64,000 nucleotides of DNA from Achromobacter pestifer (GTDB taxonomy: Bacteria > Pseudomonadota > Gammaproteobacteria > Burkholderiales > Burkholderiaceae_B): NCBI RefSeq assembly GCF_902859625.1, contig NZ_CADIJX010000009.1, positions 62,001 to 126,000 on the forward strand. The letters run 5' to 3'. Positions 32,882 to 41,121 of this stretch are shown here, piece after piece. A program made the position numbers and the translations under genes. The notes under the pieces are model-generated. The model saw only the letters and a list, made by a program, of their open reading frames with translations. It did no database searches and was not told the origin of the DNA. Position 1 is the first letter of the stretch, and each line of letters begins with the position of its first letter.

Positions 32882-32932
32882 CCGCCCAAATGGAAAACGG
32901 CTGCACAAGGCAGCCGCTTTCCATTTGGGCGG
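32882..32932. terminator. Long near-perfect hairpin downstream of metQ
   Basis: CCGCCCAAATGGAAA (32882-32896) pairs with TTTCCATTTGGGCGG (32918-32932). Separated by one mismatched base, CGGCTGC (32898-32904) then pairs with GCAGCCG (32910-32916) over ACAAG. This 51-base structure starts 18 bases after the metQ stop. It probably ends or protects the metNIQ transcript, though no strong T-run follows on the minus strand. Confidence 0.65.
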
Positions 32933-32950
32933 GCAGAGGAGAACCTGGAA

Positions 32951-33748
32951 TTACCAGGCAGCCACCACGGCGCCCTTGTACTTGGTCTCGATGAACTGCT
33001 TCACGGCCGGGCTGTGATAGATGCTGACCAGCTTGGCGTACTCCGGACGGTCCTTGTCCTTTTCACGCACGACCAGCACGTTGGCGTACGGCGAATCCGG
33101 CGATTCCTGGGCAATGGCGTCCTTGGTCGGGTTCAGGCCGGCTTCCAGCGCGAAGTTGGTGTTGATGGCGGAGGCGTCGGTATCATCCAGCGAACGCGGC
33201 AGTTGGGCAGCGTCCAGTTCAATGAAGCGCAGCTTCTTCTTGTTCTCAACCACGTCGATCGGCGTTGCCTTCAGGCCGGCTTCGGGACGCAGCTTGATCA
33301 GGCCGTTGGCTTGCAGCAGCAGCAGGGCACGGCCGCCGTTGGTCGGATCGTTCGGCAACGCGATGCGGGCGCCGTCCTTCAATTCGGCCAGCGACTTGAT
33401 CTTCTTGCTGTAGATGCCGATCGGGAAAATCACGGTCTTGGCGATGCTGACCAGCTTGTAGCCACGGTCAGCGTTGGCATTGTCCAGATAGGGCTGGTGC
33501 TGATAGCTGTTGACGTCCAGATCGCCTGCCGCCAACGCCACATTGGGCTGCACGTAGTCGGTGAATTCGATGATCTGAACATTCAGGCCCTGCTTGGCGG
33601 CTTCGGCCTTGACCACTTCAAAGATCTGGGCGTGCGGGCCGGCGGTCACACCCACCTTCAGCGGCTTGTCCTGAGCCAGCGCGGGCTGGGCGAAAACGGC
33701 GGCGCCGAGGGCGAACGCGGCCAGCGACTTCAAAACCTTGATGCTCAT
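32951..33748 (-). CDS. metQ: Methionine ABC transporter substrate-binding protein
   Basis: This 265-residue NlpA/MetQ-family receptor has L-K-V-G-V-T-A-G-P-H-A-Q-I, F-T-D-Y-V-Q-P-N, G-D-L-D-V-N-S-Y-Q-H-Q-P-Y-L and A-L-P-N-D-P-T-N-G-G-R-A-L-L-L-L, a complete family signature. It binds methionine in the periplasm for MetNI. The signal peptide ends A-L-A-Q-D with no cysteine, so it is a soluble periplasmic protein rather than the usual lipoprotein. It is third in the metNIQ operon, 56 bases after metI. Confidence 0.93.
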   Translation of the reverse strand: MSIKVLKSLAAFALGAAVFAQPALAQDKPLKVGVTAGPHAQIFEVVKAEAAKQGLNVQIIEFTDYVQPNVALAAGDLDVNSYQHQPYLDNANADRGYKLVSIAKTVIFPIGIYSKKIKSLAELKDGARIALPNDPTNGGRALLLLQANGLIKLRPEAGLKATPIDVVENKKKLRFIELDAAQLPRSLDDTDASAINTNFALEAGLNPTKDAIAQESPDSPYANVLVVREKDKDRPEYAKLVSIYHSPAVKQFIETKYKGAVVAAW

Positions 33749-33804
33749 GTTGCGATATCCCGAATAACGGATGTGAAGAGAAGAATGAATGGACGCCGTT
33801 GCGA

Positions 33805-34458
33805 TCAGCGATGCGACAGGCGGCGCACGAAGCGATCGCCAAAGCTTTGGATCGCTTGAACCAGGACGATCAGCACAATCACGACGGCAGCCATGACGTC
33901 TGATTGGAAACGCTGATATCCGTAGCGGATGGCCAGGTCGCCCAAACCGCCACCGCCAATGGCGCCGGCCATTGCCGAATAGCCGATCAGACTGACGACG
34001 GTGACGATGGTGGCGGCGATCAGGCCGGGCAACGCTTCAGGCAGCAGCACCTTCATGATGATCTGCATGGGCGATGCGCCCATCGCGCGCGCCGCGGTGA
34101 TCAGCCCAGGATCCACTTCGCGCATGGCGTTTTCGGCGATGCGGGCCATGAACGGAATGGCGGCCACCGACAGCGGCACGATCGCGGCGGTGGTGCCGAT
34201 GGAGGTCTGCGCGATCAGGCGCGTGAATGGAATGATCGCAACCATCAAGATCACGAACGGCACCGAACGGGTGGCGTTGATGATGGCGCCCAACACGTGG
34301 TTGACCGGCTGGTTCTCCAGCATGTTGCCGCGCGCGGTCACGGTCAGCGTCACGCCCAGCGGAATGCCGATCACCACCGCGATGGCGCTGGCCACGCCCA
34401 CCATCAGCAGGGTGTCAAGCAGCGACGTAATAAGCAGATCGATCAGTTGCGGACTCAT
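33805..34458 (-). CDS. metI: Methionine ABC transporter permease
   Basis: This 217-residue inner-membrane protein has five membrane helices. The BPD/EAA loop A-A-R-A-M-G-A-S-P-M-Q-I-I-M-K-V-L-L-P-E-A near residues 122-142 docks with MetN. S-V-P-F-V-I-L-M-V near 65-73 and S-A-M-A-G-A-I-G-G-G-G-L-G are conserved in MetI. Its start lies inside metN with a 44-base overlap, indicating translational coupling. Confidence 0.94.
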   Translation of the reverse strand: MSPQLIDLLITSLLDTLLMVGVASAIAVVIGIPLGVTLTVTARGNMLENQPVNHVLGAIINATRSVPFVILMVAIIPFTRLIAQTSIGTTAAIVPLSVAAIPFMARIAENAMREVDPGLITAARAMGASPMQIIMKVLLPEALPGLIAATIVTVVSLIGYSAMAGAIGGGGLGDLAIRYGYQRFQSDVMAAVVIVLIVLVQAIQSFGDRFVRRLSHR

Positions 34459-35503
34459 GAGCTATTTCTTCAACGGTAATGTCACGGGCGGTCAATGCGG
34501 TGATCGCATCGTTGACCGCGGCGGGCGTGCCTTGCGCCAGCACGAACATCGTGCCCACGGCCACGCCCTGGATATCTTCAACGCGGGCCTGCACCAGGCC
34601 GACGTCCAGCGAATACTGCTTGGACAGATCCGACAGGAACGATCCCGACGCATCCGTTCCCGTCAACGACAGGCGCAGCAGACGCACGGCCTGGCCCGGC
34701 TTGGCGGCGGCCAGCGTGGCGATGCGTTCTTTCACGGCAGCCAGCGTGGCGTCGGTCAGGTCGGACGCCGTAGCGGCCGACACCATGCCGCGCGTCACGT
34801 CGTGGCGCGGCTGCGCGAACACTTCGCGCGTGCTGCCCACTTCCACCACTTCGCCTTGCGACAGCACGGCGACGCGGTCGCAGACTTCGCGCACGACTTC
34901 CATCTGGTGGGTAATCATGACGACGGTCACGCCGGTCTTGCGGTTGATGTCGCGCAGCAACGCCAGGATGTTGTGCGTGGTTTCCGGGTCTAGCGCGGAC
35001 GTGGCTTCATCGCTGAGCAGCACGTCCGGGTTGTTGGCCAGCGCGCGTGCAATGCCCACGCGCTGCTTCTGGCCGCCACTGATCTGGCTGGGGTAGCGGT
35101 CACGCAGATGCTCAAGCCCCACCAGCGCCAGCAGGCGCTCGACACGTGCCGGGATCTCGGCTTTTGCCACGCCGGCGATTTCCAGCGGCAGGGCGACATT
35201 GCCGTACACCGTGCGGCGCGACAGCAAGTTAAAGCCCTGGAACACCATGCCAATGCGGCGGCGCTGCCCGCGCAACTGCGCTTCGTTCAAGCCCGTGAGC
35301 TGCTGCCCGCCGATGGCGATCGTGCCTTCGTTGGGGCGTTCCAGCAAATTGATGCACTGGACCAGCGTGCTTTTACCGGCCCCGCTGGGGCCGATGATGC
35401 CGAAGACCTCGCCCTGCTCGATGTGCAGGTTGATGCCTCGCAGCGCCTGGAATTCTCCATGCGGCGTGGCATAGGTCTTGGATAGGTTCTCGATGTGAAT
35501 CAT
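34415..35503 (-). CDS. metN: Methionine ABC transporter ATP-binding protein
   Basis: This 362-residue ATPase powers methionine import. It has Walker A G-P-S-G-A-G-K-S-T (38-46), Q-loop F-Q-G-F-N-L-L near 87, signature I-S-G-G-Q-K-Q-R near 141, Walker B V-L-L-S-D-E-A-T-S-A-L-D-P and H-loop I-T-H-Q. The C-terminal NIL domain (about 275-350) senses methionine for trans-inhibition. It is first in metNIQ. Two inverted repeats lie in the upstream region (35524-35540 and 35558-35582). No SAM riboswitch is recognisable. Confidence 0.95.
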   Translation of the reverse strand: MIHIENLSKTYATPHGEFQALRGINLHIEQGEVFGIIGPSGAGKSTLVQCINLLERPNEGTIAIGGQQLTGLNEAQLRGQRRRIGMVFQGFNLLSRRTVYGNVALPLEIAGVAKAEIPARVERLLALVGLEHLRDRYPSQISGGQKQRVGIARALANNPDVLLSDEATSALDPETTHNILALLRDINRKTGVTVVMITHQMEVVREVCDRVAVLSQGEVVEVGSTREVFAQPRHDVTRGMVSAATASDLTDATLAAVKERIATLAAAKPGQAVRLLRLSLTGTDASGSFLSDLSKQYSLDVGLVQARVEDIQGVAVGTMFVLAQGTPAAVNDAITALTARDITVEEIAHESATDRSAYYVAA

Positions 35504-35523
35504 GGCAAGCGATTTTGTATCTT

Positions 35524-35582
35524 TTCTCTTCTAAAGAGAACGACCGTTTTTTCCATTTTCTATAACTAGAAGTAATATAGAA
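35524..35582. promoter_or_regulatory. Inverted repeats upstream of metN
   Basis: TTCTCTT-CTA-AAGAGAA (35524-35540) is a perfect 7-bp palindrome. TTCTAT (35558-35563) and ATAGAA (35577-35582) form a second in an AT-rich patch. Both lie within 80 bases upstream of the minus-strand metN start and are candidate operator or promoter elements for metNIQ. Which regulator uses them is unknown. Confidence 0.4.
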
Positions 35583-35655
35583 CGCCGTGGCCGCCCAGGG
35601 GCAAGCCGACGAGGCCTATCGCGAATCCTGCAATCGGGTGCCGGGCAGAAGGCGT

Positions 35656-35723
35656 AAAGGGCAGCCTGGAAGGAAAGCCTTCCTGACTGCCCTTTTGCTA
35701 CCGTGGCCGATCAAGCGGCCACG
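35656..35723 (-). terminator. Tandem hairpins ending the GH31 transcript
   Basis: CGTGGCCG (35702-35709) pairs with CGGCCACG (35716-35723) just after the GH31 stop codon. A larger structure follows: AAAGGGCAG (35656-35664) with CTGCCCTTT (35687-35695), enclosing GGAAGG/CCTTCC (35668-35683). On the minus strand the second stem ends CTGCCCTTT, giving a short T tract. Confidence 0.7.
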
Positions 35724-35729
35724 CTAACG

Positions 35730-37955
35730 TCAACGTGCTCGGGAAATGCGCACTTCCGCACCCCGGCGCTTGACCTCAAGGCCTTCGGACGGCGAGATCC
35801 GCAGTCCTTCCAGCCCCTTGATGTAGCTGGAGCCTTGCATCTGCATCACGCGGATCTTGTTGCGCATGACGACCGGGTTATGCACCGGCATGCCGAACAT
35901 CCAGACTTCGTCCAGAATGCGGGCCGAGTTGAACTCGCCCGTATGCTGCGCGGCAGGCCCCAGACAGAGCATGTGCCCTTCCCGGCCGAAAACCGGGAAC
36001 TGGCCCAATTCGCAGTCGATCGTCCAGGTGGTGCCGCCTTCGTAGCGATGCCCCGTGTTCAGATCCCACCACGCCTCGCCCTTGGGCAGGTACACCCGCA
36101 CCTGATTGCCAGGCTCGGTCACCGGCGCCACCAGCAGGGCCGGGCCCAGCAGGTATTGCAGGTCCCATTCGTGGGCATGCGGATCGTTCGGGAACGACAG
36201 GGCCATGGAACGCTGCACCGGCAAACCGGTGCGCGCGGAGTCCTCGATGGCGCCCAACACATAAGGCACCAGGCGATAGCGCCACTGCATCCAGGTCTTG
36301 GCCTGGGCCAGCGTTTCTTCGTCGAAGTCCCAAGGCATCAGGCCTTCAACGCCCTGGAAGGAGAAGTTCGCCGAGAAGACGCCAATGGTCAGCCAACGCA
36401 GATACAGCTCGGATGTCATGCCCGAGCGGTCACGCGCGGCGGAGCCGATGCCGTGTACCTGCACCGGCACACCACTGGCCCCAATCGACAAGGCGGTACG
36501 CAAGGTATGGCGCAAGCCATTCCAGGTGTTGTCCACCTGCGGCCCCACCTGCCACGGCAGGCGCTGCGCGGCGGGGAACAGGTCGGAACTGGGCACCACG
36601 CCTTCCGGCGGCACCTTCAGGCCGGCAACGGCGTCGAACAGCGCGCGGCGCACCAGCAGCGGATACATGGTGCGCAGGGCCGGGCCAGTTTCGCCGTTAC
36701 GGGCGATCACGCCGTCGGGAATGGCGATCTGGGCGTCGCACGCGGGCGCGTCCAGGCCGTCTTCGACCAATTGGCGATGGCGCTCGACCCACTGGTTGTA
36801 GATGTCGCGATAGGTCAGGTCCAGCAAGCCGTACGGCTGCCCCGATGTGGCGGGGATGCCGTCGAACACCTGGGCCGAACCATCTTCCTTGGTCAGCAAC
36901 CAGCCGCGGTCTTCCAGTTCTTCAAACAACGGGCTGGTTTTCAGCACGCCGGGGAAACCGGAGGCCGAAACATGCACGTTGTGCTTATGGAAGAGCGCCA
37001 GCATCTGCTTGGCGTCCGGGAAACGCTGGGCGTCCCATTCAAAAACCGCTTTGTCCGCCTGAAAGCCCCAGGCCGCAGGCTGCGCCAGGGTCACGGCATC
37101 CACCGGAATCTGGTTTTCGCGCATGCGGGCCACCAGGGCCACCGTTTGCGTCGGCATTTCGCCCGTGGCCTGTTGCAGCCACGCGCCCATCGCCCACAGC
37201 ACGGGCTGGCCGGCGCGGCCAGTCAGCGCAGTGTATTGATTCAGGATTTCCGCGGGTTCGCCAGCGAACAGGAACAGGTCCAGCACGGCGTCGTCCACGG
37301 TCAGCACATAGGCGGAATCCGCGGGCGCAACACCCACTGCGTGCTCGACGCGGCGCATCGTGTTCACGTAGACACCCCAGCCGCGCGGGCTCCATGCCAA
37401 CGGCAAGGCGCGATGCTCGGGGTCATCGGAAACAACCGATTCCTCGCGGCGGTTCAAGTCGCCCGGCGTTTCGCCCAGGCCGAAGACGCGATCGTCGCCC
37501 TGCAAGGTGAACCCCGCCGACCAGACCGCGTCATCGTCCTGGTCCAGCGCGTTATGCCCGAATGCGGGCGTATGCACGGAAACCTCGGACTCGAACACCC
37601 GTTCTTCGTTGCGATAGATCGCAACGCGCACGGGGTTGGATTGAATCTCCAGGGCGACATCACCCTGGGTAATGCGCCAGCCATCCCCGCCTTCGCGAGG
37701 GGCAATGGCGGCTTCGCCCACGGCCTCTTGGCGCGCGAGCAGCATTTCCGCCACGGCGCGCGCGCGCGCGCTGGGCTTATCTTCATTCAGGTGATTTGCC
37801 TCGCCGAAGCGCAAGCGAAAAACACCAGGCGCATGCGCCTCGACTACCAGGTGCAACCCATCGCCCGCATCGAAATCGAAGCGACTGGGGCGGGACGTCA
37901 GCAGCTCGATGTTGTCGAGCTGGGTAGTATGGGCAAAGTCGAACTTGGGCGGCAC
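35730..37955 (-). CDS. Divergent glycoside hydrolase family 31 protein
   Basis: This 741-residue protein has a GH31 layout: an N-terminal beta-sandwich with F-G-L-G-E near 158-162, a TIM barrel (about 250-590) and C-terminal beta domains. The barrel is recognised by the helper motifs Y-P-L-L-V-R-R-A-L near 431 and L-Y-L-R-W-L-T-I-G-V-F-S near 518-529. The expected nucleophile block D-F-G-E is replaced by C-D-A-Q-I-A-I-P (Asp407). The acid/base block W-x-G-D is W-Q-V-G-P-Q-V-D-N (Asp475). D-I-G-G-F is V-H-G-I-G. Activity is therefore uncertain; it may be an alpha-xylosidase/glucosidase relative with changed specificity or a non-catalytic form. It is monocistronic. Confidence 0.75.
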   Translation of the reverse strand: MPPKFDFAHTTQLDNIELLTSRPSRFDFDAGDGLHLVVEAHAPGVFRLRFGEANHLNEDKPSARARAVAEMLLARQEAVGEAAIAPREGGDGWRITQGDVALEIQSNPVRVAIYRNEERVFESEVSVHTPAFGHNALDQDDDAVWSAGFTLQGDDRVFGLGETPGDLNRREESVVSDDPEHRALPLAWSPRGWGVYVNTMRRVEHAVGVAPADSAYVLTVDDAVLDLFLFAGEPAEILNQYTALTGRAGQPVLWAMGAWLQQATGEMPTQTVALVARMRENQIPVDAVTLAQPAAWGFQADKAVFEWDAQRFPDAKQMLALFHKHNVHVSASGFPGVLKTSPLFEELEDRGWLLTKEDGSAQVFDGIPATSGQPYGLLDLTYRDIYNQWVERHRQLVEDGLDAPACDAQIAIPDGVIARNGETGPALRTMYPLLVRRALFDAVAGLKVPPEGVVPSSDLFPAAQRLPWQVGPQVDNTWNGLRHTLRTALSIGASGVPVQVHGIGSAARDRSGMTSELYLRWLTIGVFSANFSFQGVEGLMPWDFDEETLAQAKTWMQWRYRLVPYVLGAIEDSARTGLPVQRSMALSFPNDPHAHEWDLQYLLGPALLVAPVTEPGNQVRVYLPKGEAWWDLNTGHRYEGGTTWTIDCELGQFPVFGREGHMLCLGPAAQHTGEFNSARILDEVWMFGMPVHNPVVMRNKIRVMQMQGSSYIKGLEGLRISPSEGLEVKRRGAEVRISRAR

Positions 37956-38225
37956 AGAGCATCCCCCGGCTTAAGCCAAAAACCATCAAAGGACGCTATT
38001 TTGACGGATTTGAGCTTTGAAATAAACTCGGTCCCTCTTTTGGACGGAAATCCCATCCATAAAAGGGGTCATAAAGCCCTCGGCGAGCGTCCATCGGCCT
38101 TGATGCCCGCGAGCCGCCGAAACGCCAACTTTGAGGCCAATGCGGCCTATTTGGCGCCAAATCCTGGCAATTACTGCAATTCTACGCCACCTGGCCTCGG
38201 GGCCCGTCACCGGCCTGACTTTTTT

Positions 38226-40094
38226 TCACCTAGGAGAAATAAGTTGGGCCAGATCGGTTTCCAATGGTGACGGCTCGCCGGCCAGGCGTGCGGCGATCAG
38301 GTCGCCCATCAGCGCCGACCAGGACAGCCCTCGCGAGGCATAGCCGATGGCCAGCCACACGCCCCGAGCATGCGGCAATTCGCCCACCGCCGGCAAGCGT
38401 CCCGGCAAGACGGCACGCCAGCCCGCCCAGCCCGGCAGACTGCCTGGAACCAGCGCGTCAAAGTCCGGGAAGTGACCGCTTAGTAGCCCCGCCGCCTTGC
38501 CCAGCGTGACGCGCTGCCCATCGGCGCTGATGCGCGCGTCGGTCGCGTCATGCACATACGTGCTGCCGACCACGCAGCCGGCGCCCACATCCGGCAGCAG
38601 ATACCCTTCCCCGCCCACGATGCAGCGCGGGCCGCCCGACAACGCCGCAGGCGGCACCAGCGTCACCTCGCCTGCCAGCGCGTGCATTTGCGCCACCCGC
38701 GGCAACGGTTCCAGCAGGCCGCTGTCAGCCAGCACGCCGCGCGCGCCCGCCGCATTGGCCAGGATGACCGTCTGGGCTTGCGCCAGCTCGGCCCCCTGTT
38801 CGTCCAGCACACGCCAGCCCTGTGCGGCAGGCTCCACGCGCGCCGCCTTGCCCGGCAACAACGTCACGCCGGCCGTTGCCAACAAGGCATCGATCAGGCG
38901 ATTGGGCTGCACCAGCATGCCCTGGGCAAAGAACACACCGCCACGCGCCAGCGGCAAACCGGCCAGGGCGCTGGCCTCGTCACGATCCACCTGACGTACC
39001 CAATCGCGCGGAAACGCCAGGGTTTCCAGGGTGCCGGCCAGCGCGGCCGACTTGCCCGCATCACGTTCCACCTGCACCGTGCCGCATACCCGTGGCGCGG
39101 CATCGCCGGCCAAACCTTGCCAACGGGCCAGCGCGCGCTGACTGCCCGCACGTGACAGCCGCGCCCGCGCGTTGTCATCTCGCGCCACCACCGGCGTCAG
39201 CGCCGCGGCCAGATGGCCAGCGTGCGCGGGCGCACCCAGCGCGCGCCCGGCGTCCAGCACCGTCACGCGCCAACCGCGCCCCGCCAGCGCTTGCGCAATC
39301 CCCGCGCCAGCCAACCCCGCGCCCACCACCACGGCATGGCCGGCTTCCATGCCTGGAGCCGCCGCCGCGCGGCCTTCCGCCCGAATCACACCCACCGTCA
39401 TTGGCCATTCGCCACCCTGCTCCGATGCCCGTTCGATATCGAAACCCACCGTCTGCAAGCCATCCCGCAACGCGCCCGTGCAAGCCCAAGTCGCCACCGT
39501 CGCCCCCGGCGCCGCCAGAGCGGCCAGATCGCGCAACAGCGGTTCGGCCCACATCCGCGGATTGCGCTCGGGCGCGAACCCATCCAGAAAGAATGCGTCG
39601 ACCCGCGCGTTCAGGCGTGGCGCCAGCACCTGCGCATCCCCGAAACCCAGCGTCAGCGTGACCGCGCCGTTCTCGAATTCCAAACGATGCAGCCCCGGCA
39701 ACAGCGCCGGCCACTGCGCGGCAAGGCGTTGCGCCAGATCCGCCAAGGGCGCAGGCGCGAAACGCGCCAACAATGCCGACAGATCCGGGTCCGTGAACGG
39801 ATGGGCTTCCAGCGACACTACATGCAGCGTGGCGGATCGCTGCGGGTCATCGCGCCAGGCCTTCCATAGCGTCAAGAAGTTCCAACCCAGGCCAAACCCC
39901 GTTTCGCACACCGTGAATTCGCGCCGGCCGCGCCAACGTTCGGGCAATCCGTTGCCGCGCAGGAATACATGTTCCGCCTGCCCCAGCGCGCCTGACGGCG
40001 AGCGATGGACATCGCTGCTCAGGGAGTTGTACAGCTTGCCGTCAGCGTCGAAGTCGACCACTGCGGGCGTCAAGGGAACATAGGGCGCGGACAT
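38226..40094 (-). CDS. mnmC: Bifunctional tRNA mnm5s2U biosynthesis protein MnmC
   Basis: The protein has 622 residues. The N-terminal MTase_2-type methyltransferase carries [10 protein letters not shown] near 63-72 and [10 protein letters not shown] near 165-174. A C-terminal DAO-type FAD oxidoreductase begins with [14 protein letters not shown] near 255. The two halves convert cmnm5(s2)U34 to mnm5(s2)U in tRNAs such as those for Lys and Glu. Full length matches the family. The ATG at 40094 is preferred; a TTG 18 bases upstream would add six residues. It is divergent from the inositol-phosphatase-like gene. Confidence 0.94.
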   Translation of the reverse strand: MSAPYVPLTPAVVDFDADGKLYNSLSSDVHRSPSGALGQAEHVFLRGNGLPERWRGRREFTVCETGFGLGWNFLTLWKAWRDDPQRSATLHVVSLEAHPFTDPDLSALLARFAPAPLADLAQRLAAQWPALLPGLHRLEFENGAVTLTLGFGDAQVLAPRLNARVDAFFLDGFAPERNPRMWAEPLLRDLAALAAPGATVATWACTGALRDGLQTVGFDIERASEQGGEWPMTVGVIRAEGRAAAAPGMEAGHAVVVGAGLAGAGIAQALAGRGWRVTVLDAGRALGAPAHAGHLAAALTPVVARDDNARARLSRAGSQRALARWQGLAGDAAPRVCGTVQVERDAGKSAALAGTLETLAFPRDWVRQVDRDEASALAGLPLARGGVFFAQGMLVQPNRLIDALLATAGVTLLPGKAARVEPAAQGWRVLDEQGAELAQAQTVILANAAGARGVLADSGLLEPLPRVAQMHALAGEVTLVPPAALSGGPRCIVGGEGYLLPDVGAGCVVGSTYVHDATDARISADGQRVTLGKAAGLLSGHFPDFDALVPGSLPGWAGWRAVLPGRLPAVGELPHARGVWLAIGYASRGLSWSALMGDLIAARLAGEPSPLETDLAQLISPR

Positions 40095-40238
40095 GGAATC
40101 CCGGGAAAACAATCAGGGTTGAGACAAAGACGAATTATCGAGCGTCTGCCGTGCAGGCGTTGGATGGACACCACGCGAAGGCCGTGTTTCAGGCCGCTGC
40201 CTCAAATTTGACGCATACATGGGCTTACACTGGATTAC

Positions 40239-41114
40239 ATGGATACCTATGATCAGCCCCGTTCGCAGGCCTCGCCCATAGACCTGTGCGCCGCAATCGA
40301 CGCGGCCGTCACTGCGGCTCATGGCGGCGCAGCCATCCTGCAATCCTACGCGCACCACCGAGCGGATCTCGTGATCGACCGCAAGGCGCGCAACGATCTC
40401 GTGTCGCAGGCTGACCGCGAGGCCGAAGCCGTCATTATCCAGGAACTACAGGCCCGCACGCCCGCGTTCGGCATCGTGGCCGAAGAGACCGGCGGCAAGC
40501 CCCAGGGCAAGGCCACCTGGTACATCGACCCGCTGGACGGCACCACCAATTTCCTGCACGACATCCCGCACTACGCCGTGTCGATCGCGCTGATCGCTCA
40601 TGCGGGCACCGCCATTTCGGCCAGCGAGACCATGACGGAAGACACGCCGGTCATCGGCGTGGTGTACGACCCCTGCCGTGAAGAACTGTTCACCGCGGTC
40701 TACGGCATCGGCGCGTGGTTGAACGGCCGCCGCATCAAGTGTTCGCGCACGCAGACGATTGAAGACTCCGTGCTGGCAACGGGGTTCCCGTTTCGAGACT
40801 TTTCTTTCGCCAGTCAATACATGCCCATGCTGAACGACGCCATCAAGCGCGCGCGCGGCGTGCGCCGCATGGGCGCGGCTGCGCTGGACTTGGCGTGGAC
40901 GGCTTGCGGCCGCTACGACGGTTATTGGGAAATGGGCCTGGCGCCGTGGGACGTAGCCGCCGGCACGTTGATCCTGCGCGAAGCGGGTGGCGCTTGTTCA
41001 GACATGCACAAGCTGGATCCGTGGCCAATTGGCGGGCGCGTCGTAGCGGGCAACCCCGCCATCGAACGCGCCCTGCACGAGATGATCGCGCCCCATCTGG
41101 ACGCGCCCGGTTGA
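40239..41114 (+). CDS. Inositol monophosphatase-family protein (SuhB-like)
   Basis: This 291-residue Mg-dependent phosphatase has all three family metal motifs: A-E-E-T-G-G near 82-87, D-P-L-D-G-T-T-N-F near 97-105 and W-D-V-A-A-G near 230-235. R-R-M-G-A-A-A-L-D-L-A near 209-219 is also standard. The N-terminal 20 residues are an unconserved extension, and a short insertion follows at T-A-I-S-A-S-E-T-M-T-E-D (about 127-138). SuhB proteins act on inositol phosphates and, in enterobacteria, on rRNA transcription complexes; which applies is unknown. It is convergent with the fadD-like gene, 7 bases apart. Confidence 0.9.
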   Translation: MDTYDQPRSQASPIDLCAAIDAAVTAAHGGAAILQSYAHHRADLVIDRKARNDLVSQADREAEAVIIQELQARTPAFGIVAEETGGKPQGKATWYIDPLDGTTNFLHDIPHYAVSIALIAHAGTAISASETMTEDTPVIGVVYDPCREELFTAVYGIGAWLNGRRIKCSRTQTIEDSVLATGFPFRDFSFASQYMPMLNDAIKRARGVRRMGAAALDLAWTACGRYDGYWEMGLAPWDVAAGTLILREAGGACSDMHKLDPWPIGGRVVAGNPAIERALHEMIAPHLDAPG

Positions 41115-41121
41115 ATCGAGC

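Noticed and set aside
35504-35600. A SAM-type riboswitch upstream of metN
   Set aside because: Only simple palindromes are visible; the conserved cores of SAM riboswitch classes could not be recognised.
35703-38270. An 855-codon open frame on the plus strand
   Set aside because: It is antisense to the GH31 gene with a low-complexity, Arg/His/Gln-rich product. The minus-strand frame has clear family motifs.
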